Below, one piece after another: positions 1 to 11,257 of a stretch of DNA of 64,000 nucleotides (within the stretch, counting starts at the first letter, position 1; each line of letters begins with the position of its first letter). The DNA lies in NCBI RefSeq assembly GCF_003335045.1, contig NZ_QOZG01000005.1, positions 310,001 to 374,000 on the forward strand, given 5' to 3'. A program made the position numbers and the translations under genes. This DNA is from Paramesorhizobium salinisoli (GTDB lineage Bacteria; Pseudomonadota; Alphaproteobacteria; Rhizobiales; Rhizobiaceae). Below the pieces are notes generated by a model. The model did no database searches. It saw only the letters and a program-made list of their open reading frames with translations, and had not been told where the DNA came from.

Positions 1-1193
1 ATGTCGCCCGTCTCGTCGCCATAATAGTTGATGCGGCGCACGTCATTGGGATCGTGGCCAAGCTCGCGGGCAACGGTGTCGATGATGGCCTCGATGGTGA
101 GTATCCCCTGCGGCCCGCCGAAGCCCCGGAATGCGGTGTTGGAAACCGTGTTGGTCTTGCAGGCATGGCCGACGAAATGGGCATTGGCGATGAAATAGGA
201 ATTGTCAGTGTGGGTCAACGTGCGGGTGATGACCGCGCCGGTCAGATCCGGCAAATTTCCCGCCCGCGCCAGATATTCCACCTCGAGCCCCAGAATGCGG
301 CCTCGGTTGTCCGTGCCCGCTTTCCAGATCGCGACGTAATCATGGCGCTTGCCGGTGCCCGCCATGTCGTCGCGACGCTTCAGCCGCAGCTTGCAGGGGC
401 GGCCCGTCTTGGCGGCGACCAGCGCCGCCGCACCGGCGATGATCGTCGATTGGCTCTCCTTGCCGCCGAAGCCGCCGCCCATGCGCCGTACCTGGCATTC
501 CACGGCATTGGCGTGAAGGCCTAAGAGATGCGCCACATGATGCTGCACCTCGGTCGGGTGCTGGGTGGAGGAATGGACCAGCATGTCGCCGCCCTCGCCC
601 GGAATGGCATAGGCGATATGGGTTTCCAGATAGAAATGGTCCTGGCCGCCCATGCGAAGCTTGCCGGAGAAGACATGGGGAGCCGCGGCGATTGCGCCCG
701 CCGCATCGCCCTCGCTGACGGTCTGCGGCGGCAGGACATAGCTCTTCGCGGCATGCGCCGCCTCGACATCGACGACCGCAGGCAATTCCTCGATATCGAG
801 CTTGACCAGCCGCGCGGCGCGATAGGCGGCCTCGAAACTGTCGGCGGCGACTACGGCGATCACCCTTCCTTCATGATCGAGCAGTTCCTCGGCGAAAAGC
901 GGTTCGCCCGGAAAGACGGGACCAACATCGTTTATCCCCGGCACGTCCGCTGCCGACCAGACACCGGCAACGCCCGTGACTGCCAGCGCGGCGCTCGCGT
1001 CGAAGCCTCTGAGCCTGCCATGGGCCACGGGCGAAAGAACGAAGGCGGCGTGCAGCGTACCCGGTAGTTCCGGCATGTCGTCGATATAGGTCGCCTCGCC
1101 CGCGACATGGCGCGCGGCGGAATCATGCGCGATGCCGCGCCCGACGATGCTGCGCTGGACGGTCTTGGCCTGATGCGGATTTTCGATGTTCAT
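1..1193 (-). CDS. xdhB: Xanthine dehydrogenase, molybdopterin-binding large subunit (partial)
   Basis: This is the molybdenum-cofactor subunit, which oxidises hypoxanthine and xanthine to urate with the XdhA FeS/FAD subunit. The left edge cuts it, so only about the first 397 residues are present. ATG at 1193 overlaps the xdhA stop as ATGA, which fixes the start and implies translational coupling. Family motifs are visible: RMGGGFGGKES near residue 236 and NTAFRGFGGPQG near residue 350, both cofactor/substrate-site segments of the xanthine oxidase family. It is the last visible gene of puuE-allA-xdhA-xdhB. Confidence 0.93.
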   Translation of the reverse strand, partial: MNIENPHQAKTVQRSIVGRGIAHDSAARHVAGEATYIDDMPELPGTLHAAFVLSPVAHGRLRGFDASAALAVTGVAGVWSAADVPGINDVGPVFPGEPLFAEELLDHEGRVIAVVAADSFEAAYRAARLVKLDIEELPAVVDVEAAHAAKSYVLPPQTVSEGDAAGAIAAAPHVFSGKLRMGGQDHFYLETHIAYAIPGEGGDMLVHSSTQHPTEVQHHVAHLLGLHANAVECQVRRMGGGFGGKESQSTIIAGAAALVAAKTGRPCKLRLKRRDDMAGTGKRHDYVAIWKAGTDNRGRILGLEVEYLARAGNLPDLTGAVITRTLTHTDNSYFIANAHFVGHACKTNTVSNTAFRGFGGPQGILTIEAIIDTVARELGHDPNDVRRINYYGDETGD

Positions 1194-2605
1194 AGCGCCA
1201 TCACCTCCACCGTCTCGCCCGAAAGATCGCGGCGGAACCGCTCGGCAAGGTTGGCGGCGACCGTCAGCCGGTATTGCGCGCTGCCACGCCAATCGCTCAA
1301 GGGGGACAAGGCATTGCGAATGGCTGCGGCGCAGGCGCGCGCCGCGTCTTCATCCAGTGACTTTCCCACAAGTGCCGTCTCGGCCTCCGGCACGCGCTTC
1401 GGAATGGCTGCCATGCCGCCAAATGCGATGCGGGCGGATCTGACGATCCCGCCTTCCCGCACGATGGAAAATGCGCCGCAGACGGTCGAGATGTCCTGGT
1501 CGTAGCGCTTGGAAATCTTGTAGACGCGGAACTCCTGCCCCACCGCCGGTTTGGGGATGCGGATCGAGGCAATAACCTCATCCGGCTTCATCTCCGTCTT
1601 GCGGTAGTCGAGGAAGAAATCCTCAAGCGGCATTGTCCGCCTGTCGCCGGATGAAGCAAGCTCAATCTCCACGCCAAGCGCGATCAGCGCCGGCGGGCCG
1701 TCGCCTATCGGGCTTGCCGTGCCGATATTACCGCCAATCGTACCCATGGAGCGGATCTGCGTCGAGCCGAAGCGGCGAATAAGCGTGGCAAACGAAGGAT
1801 AGAATGGCGCGACCCGCGCCAGCACTTCCTCCCATGTCACCGCAGCGCCGAAGCCCAGATGCGTCGGCGTTTCCTCAATGCTGCGCAGTTCGCGCACATG
1901 GGCGGTGGAGATGACTTCATTCCAATCGCCGTGGAAATCCGCAAGCGCGACCCCCAGATCGGTGCCCCCGGCAAGCAGTACGGCGCCCGGCCTGTCGCGG
2001 CGCAGCTTCAGGAGATCATCGAGCATTTGCGGCTGATGGAAGACCGCGCCGGATGTGGCGATTTCCGCCGCCGGTTCCAGTGCGGCCAGAGCCGCCACGG
2101 CGGGTCCCGGGATAGCCGCGCCGCCCTCGCCCACCACCTTGCGTGCGGCCTCGACGATGGGCCGGTAGCCCGTGCAACGGCAGAGATTGCCGGCAAGCGC
2201 GTCATGGATGGCGTGGTCGTCGGCGGCAGCATCGTTTGCCGCGAGGCCGGCGAGCGAAATGACGATGCCCGGCGTGCAGAAGCCGCATTGTGAGGAGCCG
2301 TTTTCGGCCATCGCCGCCTGGACCGGATGAAGCGTTTCGCCCTTCAGCCCCTCGACCGTGACCAGCGCCCGCCCGTCGATCTGCCCCATGGTCATGATGC
2401 AGCTATTGGCGGCGTGATAGCGGATCTCGCCATCGCCTGCGTCACCCAGCAGCACCGAGCAAGCGCCGCAATCGCCCTCGGCGCAGCCCTCCTTGGTCCC
2501 AGTCAGCCGCGGGCCTGAGCGCAACCATTCGAGAACGGTTGTATCGGGGCGGACGGCGACATCCTGTTTTTGACCATTCAGAAAAAATCGGATCGAATTT
2601 GCCAT
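1190..2605 (-). CDS. xdhA: Xanthine dehydrogenase small subunit (2Fe-2S and FAD domains)
   Basis: The electron-transfer subunit of xanthine dehydrogenase, about 471 residues. The N-terminal 2Fe-2S domain shows the first cluster motif CAEGDCGAC (residues 41-49) and the second cluster cysteines in CGFCTPG and CRCTGY. A CO-dehydrogenase-flavoprotein FAD domain follows, with the LAGGTDLG and TIGGNIGTASP segments. I chose ATG at 2605 (MANSIRFF). An upstream in-frame TTG at 2641 would add 12 residues unlike the family. The stop overlaps xdhB by ATGA. allA lies 84 bp upstream on the same strand. Confidence 0.95.
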   Translation of the reverse strand: MANSIRFFLNGQKQDVAVRPDTTVLEWLRSGPRLTGTKEGCAEGDCGACSVLLGDAGDGEIRYHAANSCIMTMGQIDGRALVTVEGLKGETLHPVQAAMAENGSSQCGFCTPGIVISLAGLAANDAAADDHAIHDALAGNLCRCTGYRPIVEAARKVVGEGGAAIPGPAVAALAALEPAAEIATSGAVFHQPQMLDDLLKLRRDRPGAVLLAGGTDLGVALADFHGDWNEVISTAHVRELRSIEETPTHLGFGAAVTWEEVLARVAPFYPSFATLIRRFGSTQIRSMGTIGGNIGTASPIGDGPPALIALGVEIELASSGDRRTMPLEDFFLDYRKTEMKPDEVIASIRIPKPAVGQEFRVYKISKRYDQDISTVCGAFSIVREGGIVRSARIAFGGMAAIPKRVPEAETALVGKSLDEDAARACAAAIRNALSPLSDWRGSAQYRLTVAANLAERFRRDLSGETVEVMAL

Positions 2606-2689
2606 GGAAATCAGCTTCGGACGGAGAGAGAGGGCCGTCAAGGATTATTGCAGCTATGGCTGTTTCTTCGGTGTCGTCACCGTATTCCG

Positions 2690-3202
2690 CTACAGTGCAG
2701 AAGGGAGCTTCGCGATCCGGTAAACGGTATCCTCGAAGAAGAACTCCTCGAGATTGTTGCCCTCCCCGCCGCGATCGACCACCAGGAACTCGGAAGCGTG
2801 TTCCAGAGCCAACAGCGGATGATGCCAGACATTGCGGCGGTAGTTGACGCCCTGATTGCCTTGTCCGAGAAATGCCTGGGGCCTTCCGGGACGACCGCCC
2901 TCGTCCTCCGCCACCACCACCAGAAACGGCCGCCGCTCAAGCGGCATGAAGGCTTGCGAGCCGAGCGGGTGGCGTTCGAGCATGGCGATATCGATGGGCG
3001 GCGCGAAGGCCTGTCCGCGGAAGATATTGACCAGCACCCGCGCCGCCTCGCCTGTCGCTTCGACTTTCGCGAGATCGTGGAAGCGTTGGGTCGTGCCATT
3101 GTTGATGAGGCGCATTTCGGCGCCTTCAGTCTCTATCACCTCGCCGAAGGGGGCGAAGGCCTCCCGGGTCAGCGTGCGGACATCGAGGCTTTCCACCCTC
3201 AC
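2690..3202 (-). CDS. allA: Ureidoglycolate lyase
   Basis: About 170 residues, the usual AllA length. It cleaves ureidoglycolate to glyoxylate and urea late in allantoin degradation. Family features include FAPFGEVIE near the N-terminus, the [13 protein letters not shown] segment, and the cupin-like core [10 protein letters not shown] followed by [15 protein letters not shown]. The start is a GTG at 3202 that overlaps the puuE TGA (GTGA). The same frame stays open upstream through puuE in another register, so a longer start is possible but unlikely. Its neighbours support a purine-catabolic role. Confidence 0.9.
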   Translation of the reverse strand: MRVESLDVRTLTREAFAPFGEVIETEGAEMRLINNGTTQRFHDLAKVEATGEAARVLVNIFRGQAFAPPIDIAMLERHPLGSQAFMPLERRPFLVVVAEDEGGRPGRPQAFLGQGNQGVNYRRNVWHHPLLALEHASEFLVVDRGGEGNNLEEFFFEDTVYRIAKLPSAL

Positions 3203-4122
3203 GATGCGGGCTCCGTAACGGCATGATGCTCGTGCCAATGGCGGGCGATGTCGACGCGTTTCGTCACCCAGACCTTGTCGTGGCTCATGACATAATCGAG
3301 GAAGCGTTCGAGTGCGGCCGCGCGGCCCGGCCGCCCGACCAGACGGCAATGCAGCCCGACCGACATCATTTTCGGCGCGGCCTCCGCTCCCTCGCGGTAG
3401 AGCAGGTCGAAGCTGTCCTTGAGATAGGTGAAGAACTGGTCGCCGGAATTGAAGCCCTGCGGCGTGGCAAAGCGCATGTCGTTGGCGTCGAGCGTATAGG
3501 GCACGATCAGATGCGGGCCTTTCGGGCTCCTGACCCAATAGGGCAGATCGTCCGCATAGGAATCTGCGGAATAGAGGAAGCCGCCCTCCTCCATGACCAG
3601 TTTCAGCGTGTTGGCGGACGGCTTGCCCTGATAGATGCCAAGGGGGCGCGAGCCGGTGATCTCGGTGTGGAGCCGCACGGCTTCGAGAATATGCCGACGC
3701 TCCTCTTCTTGCGAAAAATCCTTGTATTCCAGCCAGCGAAGGCCATGGCTGGCGATCTCCCAATCGGCTTCCCTCATGGCCGCGACAGCCTCCGGATTGC
3801 GCGCCATGGCGAGCGTCACGCCATAGACCGTCACCGGCAAATTACGGCGGGTGAAGATGCGCCAGAGCCGCCAAAACCCGGCGCGCGCGCCATATTCATA
3901 AAGCGACTCCATGTTGAGATTGCGCTGGCCCGGCCAGGCTTGCGCGCCGACGATCTCGGAAAGCAGGCATTCCGACGCCGGATCGCCATCGAGGATGCAG
4001 CTCTCGCCGCCTTCCTCGTAATTGACGACGAACTGCACAGCGATATTGGCACCGCCCGGCCAGCGCGGATCGGGCGTGTGGCGGCCATAGCCGATGAGAT
4101 CGCGGGGATAGGAAGCCTGCAT
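3199..4122 (-). CDS. puuE: Allantoinase, PuuE type (polysaccharide deacetylase fold)
   Basis: 307 residues. It belongs to the metal-independent PuuE allantoinases built on the NodB/CE4 fold, unrelated to amidohydrolase-type allantoinases. Seen: [20 protein letters not shown] at the N-terminus, NYEEGGE, and the [13 protein letters not shown] segment. It hydrolyses allantoin to allantoate. ATG at 4122 has AGAGGG upstream. It heads the purine operon, and the stop overlaps the allA start by 4 bp. The 109 bp upstream contains the bioY terminator. Confidence 0.92.
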   Translation of the reverse strand: MQASYPRDLIGYGRHTPDPRWPGGANIAVQFVVNYEEGGESCILDGDPASECLLSEIVGAQAWPGQRNLNMESLYEYGARAGFWRLWRIFTRRNLPVTVYGVTLAMARNPEAVAAMREADWEIASHGLRWLEYKDFSQEEERRHILEAVRLHTEITGSRPLGIYQGKPSANTLKLVMEEGGFLYSADSYADDLPYWVRSPKGPHLIVPYTLDANDMRFATPQGFNSGDQFFTYLKDSFDLLYREGAEAAPKMMSVGLHCRLVGRPGRAAALERFLDYVMSHDKVWVTKRVDIARHWHEHHAVTEPAS

Positions 4123-4181
4123 GGGAAAGCCCTCTGGATATTCTGCTGTGAGATAAGCGAGGCAGGCTGATTCTTGTCAAC

Positions 4182-4212
4182 AAAAAAGCCGGGCATGAAG
4201 CCCGGCTTTTTT
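4182..4212 (-). terminator. Strong intrinsic terminator after bioY (bidirectional)
   Basis: A perfect 13-bp inverted repeat (4182-4194 with 4200-4212) around loop ATGAA. The core is GCCGGGC/GCCCGGC, flanked by six A and six T residues so that either strand ends in a U run. It lies 20 bp past the bioY stop and upstream of puuE, insulating the two units. Confidence 0.85.
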
Positions 4213-4231
4213 GTTGAACAGGCGGTTGGCC

Positions 4232-4831
4232 TCAGCGGCGCTTGAACAGCGCACCGATGGCCGGGATCAGGCAGGCGGCGAGCGCCAGCTTGATCAGATC
4301 GCCGATGATGAAGATGCCGAAGCCGAAGGCCAGGCCCTTTTCGAGACCGAAGAGATAGGACATCCACAGGGCGCCCAGGGCCAGGATGATCGCCTCGCCG
4401 GCGAGCATGAAGCCGCCGAGCGCAAAGGGATTGCGCGAAAGCCCGAGATCGGCGGCGCGGCCGACGACCCATGCGGCGGCGAGATAGGCAAGCAGATAAC
4501 CGCCGGTCGGGCCGACCATATAGGCAAGGCCGATGCCCTTTTCAGGTGTTCCGGTGAAAACAGGCAGGCCGAGCGCGCCTTCGAGGAGATAGAGCGCCAC
4601 GGTGGCGACGGCTAGGCGCGAGCCATAGGCGGCGGCGATGGCGAAGAGGGCGAATGTCTGCATCGTTACGTTGACATAGACCAGATCGACCTTGATCTTG
4701 GCCGAGATCGTCAGGAGCGCGGTGCCGACGAGCGCCAGCGAAACGAGCCAGAAGGCGCGCGCAAGCTGTCCCTCGGGCAGGAATCGTTCAGCCAGCGAGG
4801 CGTTTGCGATACGGGTTTGGACTGGGATCAT
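4232..4831 (-). CDS. bioY: BioY biotin transporter, ECF S component
   Basis: 199 residues, all-helical membrane protein of the BioY family that captures biotin for uptake. Visible family features: the segment with VNVTMQTFALF, GALGLPVF and MVGPTGGYLLAYL. About six hydrophobic segments are predicted by eye. ATG at 4831 has GGAGGATG upstream. No bioM/bioN genes adjoin it, so it may work alone or with shared energising components encoded elsewhere. It stands as a single-gene unit with its own terminator. Confidence 0.93.
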   Translation of the reverse strand: MIPVQTRIANASLAERFLPEGQLARAFWLVSLALVGTALLTISAKIKVDLVYVNVTMQTFALFAIAAAYGSRLAVATVALYLLEGALGLPVFTGTPEKGIGLAYMVGPTGGYLLAYLAAAWVVGRAADLGLSRNPFALGGFMLAGEAIILALGALWMSYLFGLEKGLAFGFGIFIIGDLIKLALAACLIPAIGALFKRR

Positions 4832-4852
4832 GAACTCATCCTCCGGAGCGGC

Positions 4853-4874
4853 TGTTACCGTTGATTGTTACCGT
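4853..4874 (-). promoter_or_regulatory. Direct repeat TGTTACCGT x2 upstream of bioY
   Basis: Two exact 9-bp copies, TGTTACCGT, at 4853-4861 and 4866-4874 (13-bp period). They lie 22-43 bp upstream of the bioY start, where an operator would overlap the promoter. It does not resemble the alphaproteobacterial BioR palindrome (TTATNNATAA type). An operator role is inference. Confidence 0.35.
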
Positions 4875-4984
4875 ATATTAAGGAAACGGCTACCCGGCAA
4901 TACGCCCGATCATGTTTATGAGATAAGAGCGCTAACCGCTTCACACTTTTCTCATCCCGCTCACATTGAAGAGTCCTCCCCCCG

Positions 4985-5890
4985 ATGGCGCTTGTTCTCG
5001 ACAATTCCTTCGCTCCCGATTACGGCAATGCGGTCGATGTCGCGCCCAATATCCAGCGAATCACGGTCAACAATCCGGGACCGTTCACCTTTCACGGCAC
5101 CAATTCCTATCTCGTCGGACATGATACGCTGGCGATCATCGATCCGGGGCCGGAGGACGAGGCGCATCATGCCGCGCTGATGCGCGCCATCGCCGGACGC
5201 CCGGTCAGCCACATCTTCGTCAGCCACACGCATCGCGACCACTCGCCTCTCGCTGCCAGATTAAAAGACGCATTGGGCGCCGTCACCATTTCCGAAGGCA
5301 TGCACCGCCCGGCGCGCCCGCTGCATCTGGGCGAGATCAACCCGCTCGACGCCAGCGCCGACATGGATTTCAAGCCCGACATTGCCATTGCCGATGGCGC
5401 GATCATCGAAGGAGACGGCTGGGCGGTGCGGGCCGTGCACACGCCGGGGCATACCGCCAACCACACGGCATTCGCGCTGGAAGGAACCGGCGCACTGTTT
5501 TCCGCCGATCATGTCATGGCCTGGGCGACGACGATCGTCGCGCCGCCCGATGGCGCGATGGCCGACTACATGGCGTCGCTGGACAAGCTTCTCGCGCGGG
5601 ACGACCGGCTCTATCTGCCCGGCCATGGCGGTTCGGTCACAAACCCGAAGACATTCGTGCGCGGACTGCGCATGCATCGCCGGATGCGTGAACGCGCGGT
5701 TCTGGAGCGCATCCGCAGGGGTGACCGCACCATCCCCGACATGGTCAGGGCAATCTACCGCGACACGGACCCGCGCCTGCATGGCGCGGCCGGCCTCTCC
5801 GTGCTGGCTCATCTGGAGGATCTGGTCGCACGCGGCCTCGTGGCGACCGACGGCAATCCAGCGCTCGACGGCGTGTTCGTTCCGGGGTGA
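4985..5890 (+). CDS. Metallo-beta-lactamase-fold hydrolase (LACTB2-like)
   Basis: 301 residues. The metal-binding signature SHTHRDHS appears near residue 80. Further ligands of the fold are in HTPGHTANHTAF and SADHVMAW, and in the late YLPGHGG. The N-terminus has NPGPFTFHGTNSYLVG, as in the LACTB2/beta-lactamase-like 2 group. The C-terminal part is the winged-helix-like tail seen in that group (RRMRERAVLERI and on). The substrate is unknown; hydrolases and RNA nucleases both occur in the group. It is convergent with the DUF1499 gene one base away. Confidence 0.85.
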   Translation: MALVLDNSFAPDYGNAVDVAPNIQRITVNNPGPFTFHGTNSYLVGHDTLAIIDPGPEDEAHHAALMRAIAGRPVSHIFVSHTHRDHSPLAARLKDALGAVTISEGMHRPARPLHLGEINPLDASADMDFKPDIAIADGAIIEGDGWAVRAVHTPGHTANHTAFALEGTGALFSADHVMAWATTIVAPPDGAMADYMASLDKLLARDDRLYLPGHGGSVTNPKTFVRGLRMHRRMRERAVLERIRRGDRTIPDMVRAIYRDTDPRLHGAAGLSVLAHLEDLVARGLVATDGNPALDGVFVPG

Positions 5891-5891
5891 G

Positions 5892-6671
5892 CTATCCCTC
5901 GGGCGCTGCGCCGCTGACCTGCTGATCGAGCCGCATCATGAAATCCGCGATGTAGCGGGCGTTGGCACCGAGGTCGCGCGTTCGGTAGCGGGAGACCGAG
6001 CGCATATCGACATAGGTCGTCTGCCCCTCATCCGTCAGGCGGATGGCGATATCGCTCGTGAAGCCGAGGATAGAGCTGCGCGCAACGGCCTCGACGATGG
6101 TTTCGACCTGTTCGCCCGGCATGCCGAAGCGTCCGGTCACGGTCCACCCCTCGGCGCCGATAACGGCCATGACCGCTTCGAGTATCCGGTCCGGCGAGCC
6201 TTCGTAGCGCCTTCCGGTCGCTTCGGGATAGGCGGCGGTCTGCATGGCGGCGCGCGGTGCGGTGTTGTCGTCGATCGGGTTCATTCCCGATTTGCGCAGG
6301 ACGGCGAGGGAAAACTGCGGAGGCGAACTGAGATCGGTAGAAATGTCGTAGAGTGGCGGCGTTACCAAAGCCAGATAGGCCGTTACGGCAAAAGGCGTAA
6401 GGATCGCCAACGCAATCAAGGCTCCCCACAGGGAGCGCGTGCCACCCTTGTCTCCATTGCGCCAGAGATCCGCGAAACCCTTTGCCGCCAACAGCAGCGC
6501 AAGAAGCGCCAGCGCGCCTGCCAGCACGGCGAGCACCAGGAAATCCGGCGTCTCTATGGCCTGGAAACGGTGGCCGAGGGCGGAGAACAGGAAAAGCACG
6601 GCTGAAAAGACCGCCAGCCGGAACGACCAGACGGCGGAACGCGATTTGCGCCTGATATAACGCAGTTTCAT
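5892..6671 (-). CDS. DUF1499 family membrane protein
   Basis: About 259 residues. A basic N-terminus (RYIRRKSRSAVW) is followed by two to three hydrophobic segments within roughly residues 15-115. A C-terminal soluble DUF1499 domain starts around DISTDLSSPPQF. That domain has no firmly established function. ATG at 6671 is preceded by GGAGG at very short spacing; an adjacent GTG at 6674 is the alternative. The gene is alone between the convergent hydrolase gene and the divergent 130-residue gene. Confidence 0.8.
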   Translation of the reverse strand: MKLRYIRRKSRSAVWSFRLAVFSAVLFLFSALGHRFQAIETPDFLVLAVLAGALALLALLLAAKGFADLWRNGDKGGTRSLWGALIALAILTPFAVTAYLALVTPPLYDISTDLSSPPQFSLAVLRKSGMNPIDDNTAPRAAMQTAAYPEATGRRYEGSPDRILEAVMAVIGAEGWTVTGRFGMPGEQVETIVEAVARSSILGFTSDIAIRLTDEGQTTYVDMRSVSRYRTRDLGANARYIADFMMRLDQQVSGAAPEG

Positions 6672-6907
6672 CACCTCCGTCCGCCCCTTTTCTTACCGTC
6701 TTCGCAATCCTGTTATCACGGTTTACCTGCCCGCGCTTTTCCGGTCAAAGCGGCCAAGGTCGGTTAGGGCGCTCTCATGGAACAACAGTTTGTTTAACAC
6801 GTGCTACTAAAGTCGTGGCTCAACATAAAAGTGTCATTGCGACAACAATTTATAACAGGCATTGTCTGCATGGGGGCGCCGTCGATTCGGTGTGGAGTAT
6901 GCGTGAC

Positions 6908-7300
6908 ATGATTCGAGCCCCTGCAACCGGCCCAGGGCCGGACAAGCCGCAGATCGAGAATGCGGCCACACTCGAGGCCGTTGAAGTCGAATTTGCGCTC
7001 GGCGCTCAGGATGTTTTGAGCGATGGCTTTGACGGCGCGCTCGCGAAGGCCGCAAAACTCGTCAGTGGCGAACTTCTGTTCAATATGCCGGCGCTGGACA
7101 CCAGCCGGGCGCAGAGGATCGGCGCGATCGCCATCCCCGGCAATCCTTACGATCAGATCATCTTCGTGACGCTGCTCAACGACGGCATAACGCTGTCGCT
7201 CGCGCCGCTTGAAGGCGCGAACGCGCTTTTCGAAAGCCTTGGCCGAAATTATGCAGCGGTAATGCGCAAACTCAGCACCGATCCGGCCAAAGAAGATTAA
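6908..7300 (+). CDS. Unrecognised conserved-looking protein, about 130 residues
   Basis: I do not recognise this protein. From ATG at 6908 (GGAG ten bases upstream) it reads as a small soluble protein with no signal peptide, membrane segment or cysteines. It is acidic in its first half (TLEAVEVEFALGAQD). The second half resembles an alpha/beta fold (AIAIPGNPYDQIIFVTLLND). ATG at 6899 and an in-frame extension to 6815 are alternative starts. Codon use matches its neighbours. Its TAA shares bases with the convergent deacetylase stop. Confidence 0.65.
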   Translation: MIRAPATGPGPDKPQIENAATLEAVEVEFALGAQDVLSDGFDGALAKAAKLVSGELLFNMPALDTSRAQRIGAIAIPGNPYDQIIFVTLLNDGITLSLAPLEGANALFESLGRNYAAVMRKLSTDPAKED

Positions 7301-8085
7301 CTGCCGGAGGACATCCGAACAGCGGCGGCGGTTTTCAGCGGCTTTGGCATGTGGACCGGATCGAGCGTCTGTGAGGTCTGGACATCCTCCAGTCGCACAA
7401 AACGCACACCCCTCGCCTTCAGCGCCAGAATGCCCTTGACCACGCCTGCGCCTGCCGAATGGGTTGGCTGGTTGATATGGGAGAGAATGACATCGCCGTC
7501 CTTGGCCGCGGCGATGCGTTTCTCCACTGAGGCAGCCAGAAGCGACGCGCCCTCGTCGCCATTAAGCGAATAGCCGGCAACCTTGTACCCCATCTTTTCG
7601 ATCAGCCCGACGGCCCCAAGGGAATATCTTGCGGTCGCATCGCGATACCAGTGCGGCTTGACGCCGGCGGCCGACCACATGGAGTCCACGCCGCCCTGCA
7701 CCTCCGCCCGGATTGCGTCAGGCGTGCCCGCCGTCTTGATACCGTACATGGTGGGGAGGCCTTCGATCGCGGGCACATGATTCAGCCCATGATTTTCCAA
7801 CTCGAACAGATCGGGGTGAGCCTTCATGACCGCCAGCGCCCCCGCATTGTGCCTGGTCCACCGCCCGGTGATGAAAATCGTCGCGGGAATCCTGTTCTGG
7901 ACGAGCGCATCGAGAATGCGCGCATCCGTCTTGCCGGAACAGGCGTCCAGCGTCAGCGCCACCTGCGATCCCGCTGCGCCACCCTCCGCGATGCGCAAGC
8001 GCGGCTCGACGATCTCGTCCGCATGGGCCGCCGCACTGCCCATCAAAACAAGTGCAAGTGCATAAGTACAAAGGGAAAAACGCAC
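7297..8085 (-). CDS. Secreted polysaccharide deacetylase-family (CE4) protein
   Basis: 262 residues with a cleavable signal peptide (hydrophobic stretch ending ...AAAHADE near residue 23). The NodB fold is recognisable. Motif 1 reads LTLDACSG, motif 2 ENHGLNH supplies the two metal histidines, YRDATARYS corresponds to motif 3, and ILSHINQPTHS is the late histidine motif. The second Asp of the usual DD pair is Ala. It probably acts in the periplasm on a glycan or is a diverged relative. Start is GTG at 8085. It converges with the upstream gene with a 4-bp overlap. Confidence 0.85.
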   Translation of the reverse strand: MRFSLCTYALALVLMGSAAAHADEIVEPRLRIAEGGAAGSQVALTLDACSGKTDARILDALVQNRIPATIFITGRWTRHNAGALAVMKAHPDLFELENHGLNHVPAIEGLPTMYGIKTAGTPDAIRAEVQGGVDSMWSAAGVKPHWYRDATARYSLGAVGLIEKMGYKVAGYSLNGDEGASLLAASVEKRIAAAKDGDVILSHINQPTHSAGAGVVKGILALKARGVRFVRLEDVQTSQTLDPVHMPKPLKTAAAVRMSSGS

Positions 8086-8242
8086 GATGTGGCATCCGAA
8101 ATGGTTTCGACGCCGGGAAATAGATCCAGCATCAAGGGCGAATTATGGCGGAGATTGTAGATTGGCCGTTTCTACAGCCTGTTTTGGCGGGTAGGATTAA
8201 TTTGTAGAATTATGGGGTGTTTTGCGGGTTCGCACTTCAATA

Positions 8243-8268
8243 CCCCCTGGCCTGCCGGCCAGAGGGGG
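8243..8268 (-). terminator. GC-rich hairpin downstream of ppdK
   Basis: Inverted repeat CCCCCTGGCC (8243-8252) with GGCCAGAGGGGG, loop TGCC, one bulged A. It lies about 30-55 bp past the ppdK stop. No U run follows on the minus strand, so it may be a pause or stability hairpin and not a full intrinsic terminator. The rest of 8086-8298 shows only a short IR TGTAGA/TCTACA near 8158. Confidence 0.4.
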
Positions 8269-8298
8269 GTTCCAGTATGCGCAACTGAAACAACAGCT

Positions 8299-11004
<2,706 letters not shown>

Positions 11005-11225
11005 CGAGACCTCCTCAGCAGACCTGTCAGCCTTGATGCTTAAGCGATAGAGGAGGCCCGTGCCATCACAAAATGCTGCGCCGCAAATTCAAATCGATTA
11101 AGGGCCCCAAGGTTCCGCACAGGCCATTCAAACGGCCATTATCGCCTTGAATTTCACACGTATTTGGCAATGTTGGTGATAATGCGGGCTTTATCGCCAC
11201 TTGCATTCATCTCGATAGGGATATA

Positions 11226-11240
11226 GAACATAAAGTGAAC
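11226..11240. promoter_or_regulatory. LexA-like direct repeat GAAC-N7-GAAC
   Basis: The string GAACATAAAGTGAAC is an exact GAAC-N7-GAAC, equal to GTTC-N7-GTTC on the other strand. That is the direct-repeat SOS box described for alphaproteobacterial LexA. It ends 17 bp upstream of the VOC gene start, where it would overlap the promoter. The rest of the ppdK-VOC intergenic region (11005-11257) is A+T-richer with no other motif I can name. LexA control is inference from one match. Confidence 0.45.
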
Positions 11241-11257
11241 AAATTGGAGTTAATATC

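Noticed and set aside
4832-4984. BioR box or biotin-related palindrome before bioY
   Set aside because: No TTATNNATAA-type palindrome is present; only the TGTTACCGT direct repeat was kept as a candidate.
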